Origin: Biostraticola tofi
GTDB taxonomy: Bacteria > Pseudomonadota > Gammaproteobacteria > Enterobacterales > Enterobacteriaceae
Direction: 5' to 3'
Length of the DNA stretch: 64,000 nucleotides
Assembly: GCF_004343195.1 (NCBI RefSeq)
Contig: NZ_SMCR01000001.1
Location: 310,001 to 374,000, forward strand
Below are positions 10,180 to 19,949 of the stretch, in pieces. Below the pieces are notes generated by a model. That model was given only the letters and a program-made list of their open reading frames with translations, did not search any database and was not told where the DNA came from. The first letter of the stretch is position 1. Each line of letters starts with the position of its first letter. The position numbers and the translations under genes are program-made.

Positions 10180-11196
10180 ATGTCTAAAAAATCCATCTAT
10201 GTCGCCTATACCGGCGGCACTATCGGCATGCAGCGGTCTGATGACGGCTTTATTCCGATATCAGGCCATCTTCAACGTCAACTGGCGCTGATGCCGGAGT
10301 TCTATCGCCCGGAAATGCCCGATTTTACGGTACATGAGTATCGGCCGTTAATTGATTCATCCGATATGACGCCTGAGGACTGGCAGCATATAGCCTCCGA
10401 CATTCAACAAAATTATGACCGCTATGATGGGTTTGTGATCCTGCATGGTACCGATACCATGGCATTCACCGCATCGGCTCTGTCTTTTATGCTGGAGAAT
10501 TTGGCCAAGCCGGTAATTGTAACCGGTTCACAAATCCCCCTGGAACAGTTGCGCTCAGATGGGCAGACCAATTTGCTGAATGCGTTATTTCTGGCAGCCC
10601 ACCATCCGGTGAATGAAGTATGTCTGTTTTTTAATAACAAACTGTTCCGCGGCAATCGCACCACTAAAGCGCATGCCGATGGTTTCGATGCCTTCGCCTC
10701 ACCCAATCTGGATGTATTGATGGAGGCGGGTATTCATATCAGGCCGGTTGCGGCACCGATCCCGGTCAAACCTGGGACAACTCTGCAAGTGCACCCGATA
10801 ACCCCCCAGCCCATTGGGGTGGTAACGCTATATCCGGGGATCTCTGCCAGCGTGGTGGGGAATTTTTTACGCCAGCCGGTCAAAGCGCTTATTTTGCGCT
10901 CTTATGGTGTAGGCAATGCGCCGCAGCATCCGGACTTACTCCGCGAATTGCAGCAGGCCGGCGAACGCGGCATTGTGGTGGTTAACCTGACGCAATGCAT
11001 ATCCGGACGGGTCGATATGCGTGGCTATGCGACCGGCAATGCGCTGGCCCGGGCCGGGGTGATCAGCGGTTATGACATGACGGTGGAGGCGGCATTAACC
11101 AAACTGCATGTGCTGCTCAGTCAGTCATTGCCTGCCGAAGAAATCCGCCGGTTGATGCAGCAGGATTTACGGGGAGAACTCAGCGCCCAGGCATAG
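10180..11196 (+). CDS. ansA: Cytoplasmic L-asparaginase I
   Basis: Hydrolyses L-asparagine to aspartate and ammonia; the type I enzyme is cytosolic and low affinity, in line with the lack of a signal peptide. The 338 residues carry both asparaginase signatures: YVAYTGGTIGMQ (first catalytic Thr) at about residues 8-19 and GFVILHGTDTMAFTASAL (Thr-Asp pair) near residue 90. In E. coli pncA follows; here the next gene is the convergent yeaC, separated by a GC-rich hairpin (CGCCGCCC / GGGCGGCG, 11204-11230). Confidence 0.95.
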   Translation: MSKKSIYVAYTGGTIGMQRSDDGFIPISGHLQRQLALMPEFYRPEMPDFTVHEYRPLIDSSDMTPEDWQHIASDIQQNYDRYDGFVILHGTDTMAFTASALSFMLENLAKPVIVTGSQIPLEQLRSDGQTNLLNALFLAAHHPVNEVCLFFNNKLFRGNRTTKAHADGFDAFASPNLDVLMEAGIHIRPVAAPIPVKPGTTLQVHPITPQPIGVVTLYPGISASVVGNFLRQPVKALILRSYGVGNAPQHPDLLRELQQAGERGIVVVNLTQCISGRVDMRGYATGNALARAGVISGYDMTVEAALTKLHVLLSQSLPAEEIRRLMQQDLRGELSAQA

Positions 11197-11239
11197 CCTA
11201 TACCGCCGCCCTTTATCTGGTCGGGCGGCGAGGTCTGAC

Positions 11240-11515
11240 TCAATCGCTCATCTTCAGGCGGATAACCGGCTGCTCACTCAGCTCCGCCAGCAACTCTCTT
11301 TTGCTCTTCATGGTGATGTGCCCATCGGTATTGATACTCATGTGCTCTGGGCTCTGGTTATGACGTGATTGCCACAGCATCACCATCTGCAGGCAGTTTT
11401 CTTTTTGTTCGGCTGATAGTGCAACGCCATCGGGCCACTTTCCCAATTCAACCGCGCTAACCAGGCGCTGATAAATCTCGGGGGTGAGACTGGCAATAAC
11501 TGCCTCTAAATCCAT
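11240..11515 (-). CDS. yeaC: YeaC family protein (DUF1315)
   Basis: A 91-residue protein of unknown function. The conserved core YQRLVSAVELGKWPDGVALSAEQKENCLQMVMLWQ, seen in two stretches, and MKSKRELL identify it as YeaC. No membrane segment or catalytic motif is visible. It lies just downstream of msrB on the same strand, the same neighbourhood as in E. coli, with a 49-base gap that contains a Cra-like sequence (11544-11557). Confidence 0.88.
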   Translation of the reverse strand: MDLEAVIASLTPEIYQRLVSAVELGKWPDGVALSAEQKENCLQMVMLWQSRHNQSPEHMSINTDGHITMKSKRELLAELSEQPVIRLKMSD

Positions 11516-11564
11516 ACCATCGGTCTCCTAGCAGGAATAAAATGCTGAATCGTTTCCACTACTG

Positions 11565-11978
11565 CTATCCATCTATAACATCGCCATTTTCCTGGTCTTT
11601 GAAGCGCAGGGAAGCTGAGTTGACGCAATAACGCTCGCCGGTCGGCTGCGGCCCATCAGGGAACACATGGCCCAGATGGGCATCGCAATTACCGCAGCGG
11701 ATTTCGATGCGTTGCATGCCATGGGATACGTCATCGAGAAAGCGGATCGCGCTGTCGCTGACCGGTTGGTAAAAACTGGGCCAGCCGCAGCCAGAGTCAT
11801 ATTTGCTGTCGGAAAAAAACAGCGGCGCGCTGCACACCAGACAATCATACTGTCCGGTACGCTTATTTTGCAGTAATTTTCCGCTGTACGGCGGTTCAGT
11901 GCCACGCTCTTGAGTAACGTAACGCTGCATATCGCTAAGCGACTGAATATCATTGTCTTTCACAGTTTTATTAGCCAT
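11565..11978 (-). CDS. msrB: Peptide methionine-(R)-S-oxide reductase
   Basis: Repairs the R-epimer of methionine sulfoxide in proteins in the cytoplasm. The 137 residues show the two zinc CxxC pairs (CLVC and CGNC), the substrate-pocket segment [12 protein letters not shown], the HVFPDGP loop, and the catalytic cysteine in [11 protein letters not shown]. Start ATG at 11978. It is transcribed divergently from gapA over a 343-base spacer that holds a CRP site. Confidence 0.95.
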   Translation of the reverse strand: MANKTVKDNDIQSLSDMQRYVTQERGTEPPYSGKLLQNKRTGQYDCLVCSAPLFFSDSKYDSGCGWPSFYQPVSDSAIRFLDDVSHGMQRIEIRCGNCDAHLGHVFPDGPQPTGERYCVNSASLRFKDQENGDVIDG

Positions 11979-12098
11979 GATGATGGTTCTCTGGCAAGGG
12001 TAATGAATATAAACAATCTATTATTATAACAAATAATTAACAACACGTTAGGGATTTTTGGCGTAAACTGTAGGACGACAAATAACCTCTGGGACAAG

Positions 12099-12114
12099 TG
12101 TGATGAACATCACA
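12099..12114. promoter_or_regulatory. CRP-binding site between msrB and gapA
   Basis: TGTGA-TGAACA-TCACA is an exact match to the symmetric CRP core TGTGA-N6-TCACA, with favourable flanking A/T bases. It lies about 150 bases upstream of the best gapA promoter candidate, so direct action on gapA or on msrB cannot be told from position alone. Confidence 0.7.
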
Positions 12115-12250
12115 ATAATTTCCCATAAGCGGTTTAAGTCGGGTCAGCGCGCCCGCATAGTATTCTACGTCACGCGAGCGGGGGAATGATCAGTAATCGT
12201 ACAATTGGTGTGATTGAGTTGATTTGTCGCAACTATTGACACGATTCCGC

Positions 12251-12278
12251 TTGACGATGGACGAGGTTATTGTAAATT
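12251..12278 (+). promoter_or_regulatory. Candidate gapA promoter
   Basis: TTGACG (12251-12256), a 16-base spacer and TAAATT (12273-12278) lie 44 bases before the gapA start codon. A second TTGACA at about 12236 has no equally good partner. The upstream region is AT-rich. This is a sequence-only call. Confidence 0.5.
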
Positions 12279-12309
12279 TACAAGTAACCTTTTATTCACT
12301 ATTAAATAG

Positions 12310-13320
<1,011 letters not shown>

Positions 13321-13338
13321 GTGCGATACTGGATGAAC

Positions 13339-13368
13339 AAGGGCGACAGCAATGTCGCCCTTTTTTTT
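13339..13368 (+). terminator. gapA intrinsic terminator
   Basis: A 10-bp perfect stem (AAGGGCGACA / TGTCGCCCTT) with a GCAA tetraloop is followed by a run of six more T residues, 18 bases after the gapA stop codon. A textbook rho-independent terminator. Confidence 0.92.
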
Positions 13369-13409
13369 GAGCTCATTCCCCGTCACTGACTCAAGAAGGC
13401 CAATCAATA

Positions 13410-14282
13410 ATGTCTGAAAATCTTTTTGCGTTACCCATTAAAGAAACCCTGTCACCGTCGGTTACCCTGCGTCAGATTGATCAATTACCGGTGATCATCG
13501 TTAAAAATGACAGCGTACAGGCCGCCATTACCCTGCAGGGCGCACATTTGCTCGCCTGGCAGCCCAAAGGCGAGCAACCGGTGCTATGGCTGAGTGACAG
13601 CAGCGCATTTTGCGAAGGCGTGGCCATTCGCGGCGGCGTTCCCATCTGCTGGCCTTGGTTTGGCAAAGTGGCCAGCCCGAACCATGGATTTGCGCGTATT
13701 CTGCCGTGGGAACTGACTGCCCATCAGGAGCATGAGGGCGAAGTTAGCCTGACGCTCACACTGCGCGACAGCGCGCAGACCGAACAGTACTGGCCTAATT
13801 CTTTTACTCTGAATGCGCATTTCAAGCTGGGTAAAACCTGCACTGTCCAACTGGAAGCCGAAGGGGATTATCAGACCACCGCCGCCCTGCACTCATACTT
13901 TACCATCGGCAATATCAACCAGGTCAGCGTCAGCGGCCTGGGCGAAAACTACATTGATAAAGTCAATGGCGGCGCGACTGCCAGGCAGACGGGTCATGTC
14001 ACATTCACAGGGGAAGTGGATCGGGTTTATACCCAGCCAGAGGACATCAGCGTTATCCATGATGAGGTTTTGGGACGCACTATCACCCTTCACCATGATC
14101 ATATCAGCGATGTGGTGGCCTGGAACCCGGGTGCCGCCCTGGCGCGCACCATGACCGATGTGACGGACGAGGGCTATCTGACCTATGTCTGTGTGGAAAC
14201 GGCGCGAGTCAGCCAGCCCCTGGTGGCAACACCGGGTGAAAAAGCCACACTTGCCGTTACGCTATCGGTATCGCCCAGCTAA
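13410..14282 (+). CDS. yeaD: D-hexose-6-phosphate mutarotase / glucose-6-phosphate 1-epimerase
   Basis: Interconverts the anomers of glucose-6-phosphate; cytoplasmic, galactose-mutarotase fold. The 290 residues contain the family segments GAHLLAWQP, AIRGGVPICWPWFG, NHGFARILPW, ALHSYFTIGNI and DVVAWNPGAALARTM, with the catalytic histidine in the LHSYF block and a conserved glutamate near CVETARV. Located immediately after gapA as in E. coli, behind the gapA terminator. An 11-bp inverted repeat (14290-14324) follows its stop. Confidence 0.93.
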   Translation: MSENLFALPIKETLSPSVTLRQIDQLPVIIVKNDSVQAAITLQGAHLLAWQPKGEQPVLWLSDSSAFCEGVAIRGGVPICWPWFGKVASPNHGFARILPWELTAHQEHEGEVSLTLTLRDSAQTEQYWPNSFTLNAHFKLGKTCTVQLEAEGDYQTTAALHSYFTIGNINQVSVSGLGENYIDKVNGGATARQTGHVTFTGEVDRVYTQPEDISVIHDEVLGRTITLHHDHISDVVAWNPGAALARTMTDVTDEGYLTYVCVETARVSQPLVATPGEKATLAVTLSVSPS

Positions 14283-14300
14283 ATGCCACGCTTCCGGGCA

Positions 14301-14470
14301 TGCCCGCTTTCGCTGCCCGGAAGCACCGGTTATCCCGGGAGTACTATACGATATCCAAATGAGTCTTGCGCTTAGGCGCAGGGAATGCCCGCTTTCGCTG
14401 CCCGGAAACACCGGTTATCCCGGGAGTACTATACGATATCCAAATGAGTCTTGCGCTTAGGCGCAGGGAA
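14301..14470. repeat. 85-bp tandem duplication over the yeaE 3' end
   Basis: Two adjacent copies (14301-14385 and 14386-14470) differ at one base. The second copy contains the last 13 codons and stop of yeaE plus its downstream sequence; the first is an extra, non-functional copy of the same tail lying beyond the stop. The repeat probably arose by slippage or unequal exchange and leaves yeaE intact. Confidence 0.9.
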
Positions 14471-15283
14471 TGCCCGGTCTAGCGCCTCCAGATGCTCTGG
14501 ACTCAGCCGAACTGTCAAGGCAGCGGCGTTCTCTTGGACATGCGCCACCGTACCGGCTTTCGGAATAGCGATAACCCCCTGATGACGGATAACCCAGGCC
14601 AGCAGTACTTGGGCTACCGTGATGTTATTCTCTCTGGCGACCTGTTGAACCACCGGGCTTTCCATAAGTCCATTACGCAGTTTACCCGCTTGCGCCAATG
14701 GGCAATATGCCATGATCGGTATCTGCCGCTCCAGACACCAGGGAAGTAAATCATACTCGATGCCCCGAGAGGCCAGATGATATAGCACCTGATCGGTCAT
14801 ACACTGCCTGCCCGCGTCGAAGGATACCAGTTCCTCCATATCCGAGATATCCAGATTGGACACCCCCCAGCGCTTTATTTTGCCCGCTAGCTGCAACTGC
14901 TGCATCGCCTCAACCGTTTGTTCCAGCGGAATGCTACCGCGCCAATGAAGCAGATAGAGATCGATATGGTCGGTTTGCAATCGTCTGAGGCTGTTTTCAC
15001 AGGCGGTCACCGCTTGCTTTCCTCCCGCGTTCTGGGGATAGACTTTAGAAACCAGAAATACCTCATCCCGGCGTTGGGCTATAGCTTTACCCACTACCGC
15101 CTCCGCCCCACCGTCGGCATACATCTCAGCGGTATCAATTAACGTCAAACCCATATCGAGCCCGGCTTGCAGGGCGCGGATTTCACTGGCGATGTCGCTG
15201 TTACGCTCGCCCATATACCAGGTTCCCTGTCCTATTGCCTCCACTCCCCGGCCATCAGGAAAGAACACCATTTTGTCGGTCAT
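14429..15283 (-). CDS. yeaE: Aldo-keto reductase YeaE (methylglyoxal reductase type)
   Basis: NADPH-dependent aldo-keto reductase; the E. coli homologue reduces methylglyoxal. The 284 residues show the AKR features IDTAEMYADGGAEAVVG (catalytic Asp/Tyr), VFLVSKVYP (Lys), DLYLLHWRGS (His), and the NADPH-binding IPKAGTVAHVQENAAA. The ATG at 15283 has a CTGGAGG ribosome site; an upstream in-frame start at 15307 lacks this support. Its final codons lie inside the second copy of an 85-bp tandem duplication. Confidence 0.93.
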   Translation of the reverse strand: MTDKMVFFPDGRGVEAIGQGTWYMGERNSDIASEIRALQAGLDMGLTLIDTAEMYADGGAEAVVGKAIAQRRDEVFLVSKVYPQNAGGKQAVTACENSLRRLQTDHIDLYLLHWRGSIPLEQTVEAMQQLQLAGKIKRWGVSNLDISDMEELVSFDAGRQCMTDQVLYHLASRGIEYDLLPWCLERQIPIMAYCPLAQAGKLRNGLMESPVVQQVARENNITVAQVLLAWVIRHQGVIAIPKAGTVAHVQENAAALTVRLSPEHLEALDRAFPAPKRKTHLDIV

Positions 15284-15330
15284 ATTGCCTCCAGGAAATC
15301 GCCTCATTTTAGCGCATTACACTTGTGCAA

Positions 15331-15352
15331 ACGGAGCGCAAGCGCTCCGTTG
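15331..15352 (-). terminator. Hairpin downstream of mipA
   Basis: AACGGAGCGC / GCGCTCCGTT form a nearly continuous stem with a CAAG loop in the gap between mipA and yeaE. On the minus strand it is followed by CGTTTGC only, so as a terminator it is weak. Confidence 0.45.
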
Positions 15353-15393
15353 TTGTGCAGTCCCGCGAGTGATTCGCGAGCAATTGCAAATCA

Positions 15394-16146
15394 TCAGAAG
15401 GTATAATTCATCCCAACGCCGACCAGCGTGGTCGATTTTCTATCGACCATCGGGCTGTCTTTTATTTCATCGCTAAGACGGCTGTAGCGTGCCATAGCGC
15501 TGGCGCTCCAATTATCGGTCAGCGCATAGACTGCACTCATTTCGACATACGGTGACCAGCCATCATCAGCATGATAACGTTTGAGTCCGCTACGACGTGA
15601 TTCATCGCCGCTGACCCCGTAATAATAGGTATTTTGGTCTTCGCTGTCCCACGTAGCACCGATGCCCGGTACCAGGGTCAACCGGTCAAAGGTGAAGCGG
15701 TAGAGGTAAGCCAGATCGGCATTGAAGCCGCCGCTGTTATCGAGGATATCACCGGTATATTCTGCCCGGACAATGCCCCAGTCGGCGAAATGCTGATAGC
15801 GCAGACCCGCCATCACGGTAGATCGCCGTTTATCGAGCTGTTTCATATAACCATAATCGTTCTTGCTGGGCCGGAATGCCCAAGGCGAATAATATCCGGT
15901 CAGAGAAAGCTCATTCTGAGGATCTTTCCACAGATAGTAGCCAGCCCGCAAGCCGCTAAAATAGAAATTATCGCCTTTGTAATCGAGCAACGGAAACGGA
16001 ACGGTACGGTCATCGGCGCCTTTATAAGGGGTAGTAGCATAGAATGCCTGAGCCCCAATGGTTAAGTCACTCTGGGCAATCGCTGGAGTGGCAATGCCAT
16101 AAGCAAGGGCGAGACTCAGTATGGCAAGGGATGATTGTGATTTCAT
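15394..16146 (-). CDS. mipA: MltA-interacting outer-membrane protein MipA
   Basis: Outer-membrane scaffold that in E. coli links the lytic transglycosylase MltA to PBP1b. The 250 residues begin with a signal peptide (hydrophobic LAILSLALAYG, cleavage likely after AIAQ), then alternate beta-strand-like segments typical of the MipA/OmpV barrel: DNFYFSGLRAGYYLW, RRSTVMAGLRYQHF, LTLVPGIGATWDSEDQN, YYYGVSGDESRRSGL and the aromatic C-terminus NYTF. The ATG at 16146 starts directly before the signal sequence; an upstream start is less likely. Confidence 0.92.
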   Translation of the reverse strand: MKSQSSLAILSLALAYGIATPAIAQSDLTIGAQAFYATTPYKGADDRTVPFPLLDYKGDNFYFSGLRAGYYLWKDPQNELSLTGYYSPWAFRPSKNDYGYMKQLDKRRSTVMAGLRYQHFADWGIVRAEYTGDILDNSGGFNADLAYLYRFTFDRLTLVPGIGATWDSEDQNTYYYGVSGDESRRSGLKRYHADDGWSPYVEMSAVYALTDNWSASAMARYSRLSDEIKDSPMVDRKSTTLVGVGMNYTF

Positions 16147-16468
16147 TGTATTTAATTCCCGTAACGTCACAAAAACACATGTATATTAATTAAATAGAAG
16201 TATACCTTAATGTTATAAAGTGCATACTATATTTACATTGCTATAAAATATAGTTAAATAAAATATATACTGCCTTTCTGGGTTGAATGGTCGCCGGTAT
16301 CAACCCACAGGCCACGCCACAGGCGGCGAGGCCAAATATACCCCCTCAGTGAGTCTTTGATATAGCTTAAAAAATGAGTTATAGATGAATGACATTTTCT
16401 GTAAGTCCTCTAAACTTTGATTAGAGGAAGATCCAAACCTGAGCACATCGGCATTTTATAGCAACAAG

Positions 16469-16485
16469 TTGGCATAGTGGTTGCT
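16469..16485 (+). promoter_or_regulatory. Sigma-54 (RpoN) promoter of yeaGH
   Basis: TTGGCATAGTGGTTGCT fits the -24/-12 pattern TGGCAC-N5-TTGCW with one mismatch, and GG and GC are ten bases apart as needed. It ends 87 bases before the yeaG ATG. E. coli yeaGH is known to be transcribed by sigma-54 with NtrC under nitrogen starvation, so the control seems conserved. The surrounding 16147-16572 gap is AT-rich and otherwise holds no gene. Confidence 0.82.
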
Positions 16486-16572
16486 GTGCTTAGGTGGACT
16501 CTTTTTTGGGGAGCCGCCAACGACCTACTTAGCTCCTTTCACCTGTGCTATAAACGAAGGACGGGCAACGCT

Positions 16573-18507
16573 ATGAACATATTTGACCATTACCGTCAGC
16601 GCTACGAAGCTACCAAGGACGAAGAGTTCACTCTGCAGGAATTTCTGGCCATCTGCCATCAGGATCGAAGCGCCTTTGCTAATGCAGCTGAGCGTTTACT
16701 GATGGCGATCGGTGAGCCAGTTATGGTCGACACCGCTCAAGAACCCCCGCTTTCGCGCCTGTTTTCCAATCGCGTGATTGCGCGATACCCGGCGTTCGAA
16801 GAATTTTACGGCATGGAAGAGGCGATTGAGCAAATCGTGTCATATCTCAAACATGCCGCCCAGGGGCTGGAAGAAAAGAAACAGATACTGTATTTGCTCG
16901 GCCCGGTTGGCGGCGGCAAGTCGTCTTTGGCAGAGCGGCTCAAATCGCTGATGCAGCGCGTGCCTATTTATATCCTGAGCGCCAACGGTGAGCGCAGCCC
17001 GGTAAACGATCACCCGCTCTGCCTGTTTAATCCTCAGGAAGATGCCAATATCCTTGAAAAAGAATATGGCGTGCCGCGCCGTTACCTCGGCACTATCATG
17101 TCTCCCTGGGCCGCTAAGCGCCTACACGAATTCGGCGGCGATATCACCCGCTTCAAAGTGGTCAAGGTCTGGCCATCGATCCTTGAACAGATCGCCATCG
17201 CCAAAACTGAGCCTGGCGACGAAAACAATCAGGATATATCAGCCCTGGTTGGCAAGGTTGATATCCGCAAGCTGGAAGACCATGCCCAGAATGACCCTGA
17301 TGCTTATGGCTATTCCGGCGCGCTTTGCCGAGCTAACCAGGGGATCATGGAATTTGTCGAAATGTTCAAAGCGCCGATCAAAGTGCTGCATCCGCTGCTG
17401 ACGGCGACCCAGGAAGGTAACTATAACGGTACAGAGGGTATTGCCGCCCTGCCGTTCAGCGGTATCATTCTGGCGCATTCCAATGAATCGGAATGGGTAC
17501 AATTTCGCAATAACAAGAATAATGAGGCCTTCCTGGACCGCGTCTATATCGTCAAGGTCCCTTATTGCCTGCGGGTTTCTAAAGAAATCAAAATCTATGA
17601 CAAACTGCTCAGCAACAGTGAACTCGCCAACTCGCCTTGTGCGCCGGGGACCCTGGAAACATTGGCCCGTTTCTCGATTTTATCCCGACTTAAAGAACCG
17701 GAAAACTCCAGCATTTATTCAAAGATGCGGGTCTACGATGGTGAAAGTCTGAAAGACACCGATCCGAAAGCCAAATCCTATCAGGAATACCGGGACTATG
17801 CCGGCGTTGATGAAGGGATGAACGGCCTGTCTACTCGCTTTGCGTTCAAGATACTTTCACGGGTATTCAATTTTGATCATGCGGAAGTGGCTGCCAACCC
17901 GGTGCATTTGTTTTACGTGCTTGAACAGCAGATCGAGCGTGAACAATTCCCGCAGGATATTGCGGAAAAATATCTTGAACATTTAAAAGGCTATTTGATC
18001 CCAAAATACGCTGAGTTCATCGGTAAAGAAATCCAGACCGCTTATCTAGAATCCTATTCAGAGTACGGCCAAAATATATTTGACCGTTACGTGACCTATG
18101 CGGATTTCTGGATTCAGGATCAGGAATACCGTGATCCGGACACCGGACAATTATTCGACCGTGAATCCTTGAATGCTGAACTGGAAAAAATCGAGAAGCC
18201 TGCCGGTATCAGTAATCCGAAAGACTTCCGTAATGAGATAGTTAATTTTGTGCTGCGTGCCCGTGCACATAATAGCGGACATAATCCCAACTGGACCAGC
18301 TATGAAAAGCTGCGCACGGTAATTGAGAAAAAAATGTTCTCCAATACCGAGGAGCTGTTGCCGGTCATTTCATTCAATGCAAAAACGTCTACTGATGAGC
18401 AGAAAAAGCACGATGACTTTGTCGATCGCATGATGGAGAAAGGTTATACGCGCAAACAGGTCCGTCTGTTATGTGAATGGTATCTGCGGGTACGAAAATC
18501 ATCCTGA
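16573..18507 (+). CDS. yeaG: PrkA-type serine kinase YeaG
   Basis: Stress and nitrogen-starvation protein kinase of the PrkA family, 644 residues, the same length as in E. coli. The N-terminal AAA-like domain has the Walker A loop LLGPVGGGKSSLAERL at about 105-120; the C-terminal part is the PrkA kinase-like domain ending RLLCEWYLRVRKSS. The start at 16573 was chosen because it gives MNIFDHYRQRY and because the upstream extension of the frame would overlap the sigma-54 promoter. Followed by yeaH after 33 bases, forming an operon. Confidence 0.97.
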   Translation: MNIFDHYRQRYEATKDEEFTLQEFLAICHQDRSAFANAAERLLMAIGEPVMVDTAQEPPLSRLFSNRVIARYPAFEEFYGMEEAIEQIVSYLKHAAQGLEEKKQILYLLGPVGGGKSSLAERLKSLMQRVPIYILSANGERSPVNDHPLCLFNPQEDANILEKEYGVPRRYLGTIMSPWAAKRLHEFGGDITRFKVVKVWPSILEQIAIAKTEPGDENNQDISALVGKVDIRKLEDHAQNDPDAYGYSGALCRANQGIMEFVEMFKAPIKVLHPLLTATQEGNYNGTEGIAALPFSGIILAHSNESEWVQFRNNKNNEAFLDRVYIVKVPYCLRVSKEIKIYDKLLSNSELANSPCAPGTLETLARFSILSRLKEPENSSIYSKMRVYDGESLKDTDPKAKSYQEYRDYAGVDEGMNGLSTRFAFKILSRVFNFDHAEVAANPVHLFYVLEQQIEREQFPQDIAEKYLEHLKGYLIPKYAEFIGKEIQTAYLESYSEYGQNIFDRYVTYADFWIQDQEYRDPDTGQLFDRESLNAELEKIEKPAGISNPKDFRNEIVNFVLRARAHNSGHNPNWTSYEKLRTVIEKKMFSNTEELLPVISFNAKTSTDEQKKHDDFVDRMMEKGYTRKQVRLLCEWYLRVRKSS

Positions 18508-18540
18508 GGATACCAGGACAATGTCGTCTGGAGGAAATAA

Positions 18541-19812
18541 ATGGCCTATTTTATTGACCGACGACTTAATGGCAAGAATAAGAGCATGGTCAATCGCCAG
18601 CGCTTTCTTCGCCGTTATAAGTCACAAATCAAGCAGTCGATTGCCGGGGCCATCAATAAGCGTTCGGTTACCGATGTAGATAGCGGGGAATCGGTGTCGA
18701 TTCCCAATACAGATATCAATGAACCCTTTTTCCATCAGGGCCGGGGAGGCACGCGTCATCGCGTCCACCCCGGGAATGATCACTTTATCCAAAATGATCG
18801 CATCGAGCGTCCCCCTTCAGGCGGGGGCGGCGGCGGCCAGGGCAACGCCAGCCAGGACGGGGAAGGTCAGGATGAATTTGTGTTCCAGATATCCAAAGAT
18901 GAGTACCTGGATCTGCTGTTTGAGGATTTGGCCTTGCCTAATCTGCAAAAAAATCAGCATAAGCAGTTAAATGAATTCAAGACTCATCGCTCCGGCTATA
19001 CCTCGACCGGTGTGCCGGCCAATATCAGTGTGGTGAGATCGCTGACCAACTCGCTGGTCCGACGTACCGCAATGACTGCCGGAAAGAGGCGAGCCATCCG
19101 CGAACTGGAGGATGATCTGGCGGCGCTGGGCAATAGCGAGCCGGCGCAATTGCTGGAAGAAGAACGTATTCGACGCGAAATTGCCGAACTGCGCCAGAAA
19201 ATTGACCGGGTGCCGTTTATCGACACTTTTGATTTACGTTATAAAAACTTCGAGCGGCGTGCCGAGCCCTCCAGCCAGGCGGTTATGTTTTGCCTGATGG
19301 ACGTATCGGGATCCATGGATCAGGCGACCAAGGATATGGCCAAGCGTTTTTATATCCTGCTCTACCTGTTCTTGAGTCGGACTTACAAAAATGTCGAGGT
19401 GGTCTATATCCGCCATCATACCCAGGCCAAGGAGGTGGATGAGCATGAGTTTTTCTATTCGCAGGAAACCGGCGGCACCATTGTTTCAAGCGCCTTGAAA
19501 CTGATGGAGGAGGTCATCAAGGAGCGATATGACGCCGCTCAATGGAACATCTATGCCGCCCAGGCCTCAGACGGAGATAACTGGGCAGATGACTCACCGC
19601 TATGTCATCAATTGCTGTCTACCCGGCTGCTGCCGCTGGTGCGCTACTTCAGTTATATTGAAATCACCCGCCGGGCCCACCAGACCCTATGGCGCGAATA
19701 TGAGAGCCTGCAGGCAAAATATGAAAATTTCGCCATGCAACATATTCGGGATCAGGAAGATATCTATCCGGTATTCAGAGAATTATTTCAAAAGCAAGTT
19801 AATGAACGATAG
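18541..19812 (+). CDS. yeaH: YeaH/YhbH family VWA-like protein
   Basis: Partner of YeaG in starvation and stationary-phase survival; exact activity unknown. The 423 residues contain a Gly-rich linker ([14 protein letters not shown]) around residue 98 and a C-terminal von Willebrand A-like domain with MIDAS motif DVSGSMDQ, the threonine in [10 protein letters not shown], and [13 protein letters not shown] ribosome site precedes the ATG. A hairpin (ATCAGCCAG / CTGGCTGAT, 19824-19854) follows the stop as likely operon end. Confidence 0.96.
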   Translation: MAYFIDRRLNGKNKSMVNRQRFLRRYKSQIKQSIAGAINKRSVTDVDSGESVSIPNTDINEPFFHQGRGGTRHRVHPGNDHFIQNDRIERPPSGGGGGGQGNASQDGEGQDEFVFQISKDEYLDLLFEDLALPNLQKNQHKQLNEFKTHRSGYTSTGVPANISVVRSLTNSLVRRTAMTAGKRRAIRELEDDLAALGNSEPAQLLEEERIRREIAELRQKIDRVPFIDTFDLRYKNFERRAEPSSQAVMFCLMDVSGSMDQATKDMAKRFYILLYLFLSRTYKNVEVVYIRHHTQAKEVDEHEFFYSQETGGTIVSSALKLMEEVIKERYDAAQWNIYAAQASDGDNWADDSPLCHQLLSTRLLPLVRYFSYIEITRRAHQTLWREYESLQAKYENFAMQHIRDQEDIYPVFRELFQKQVNER

Positions 19813-19949
19813 TTGATGTTTCGATCAGCCAGGTCGAGTCCCGTTCTGGCTGATTTACCCCCTCACCTGATATCGATGCCCCAGCCGCCGGATCTGTTAT
19901 TTCCTGGTTTGCGCCCGGAGGTGAATAACCGGGATCGATGCTGGCGACT

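Noticed and set aside
16477-16572. Upstream extension of yeaG
   Set aside because: It overlaps the sigma-54 promoter and lacks homology; MNIFDHYRQRY is the family start.
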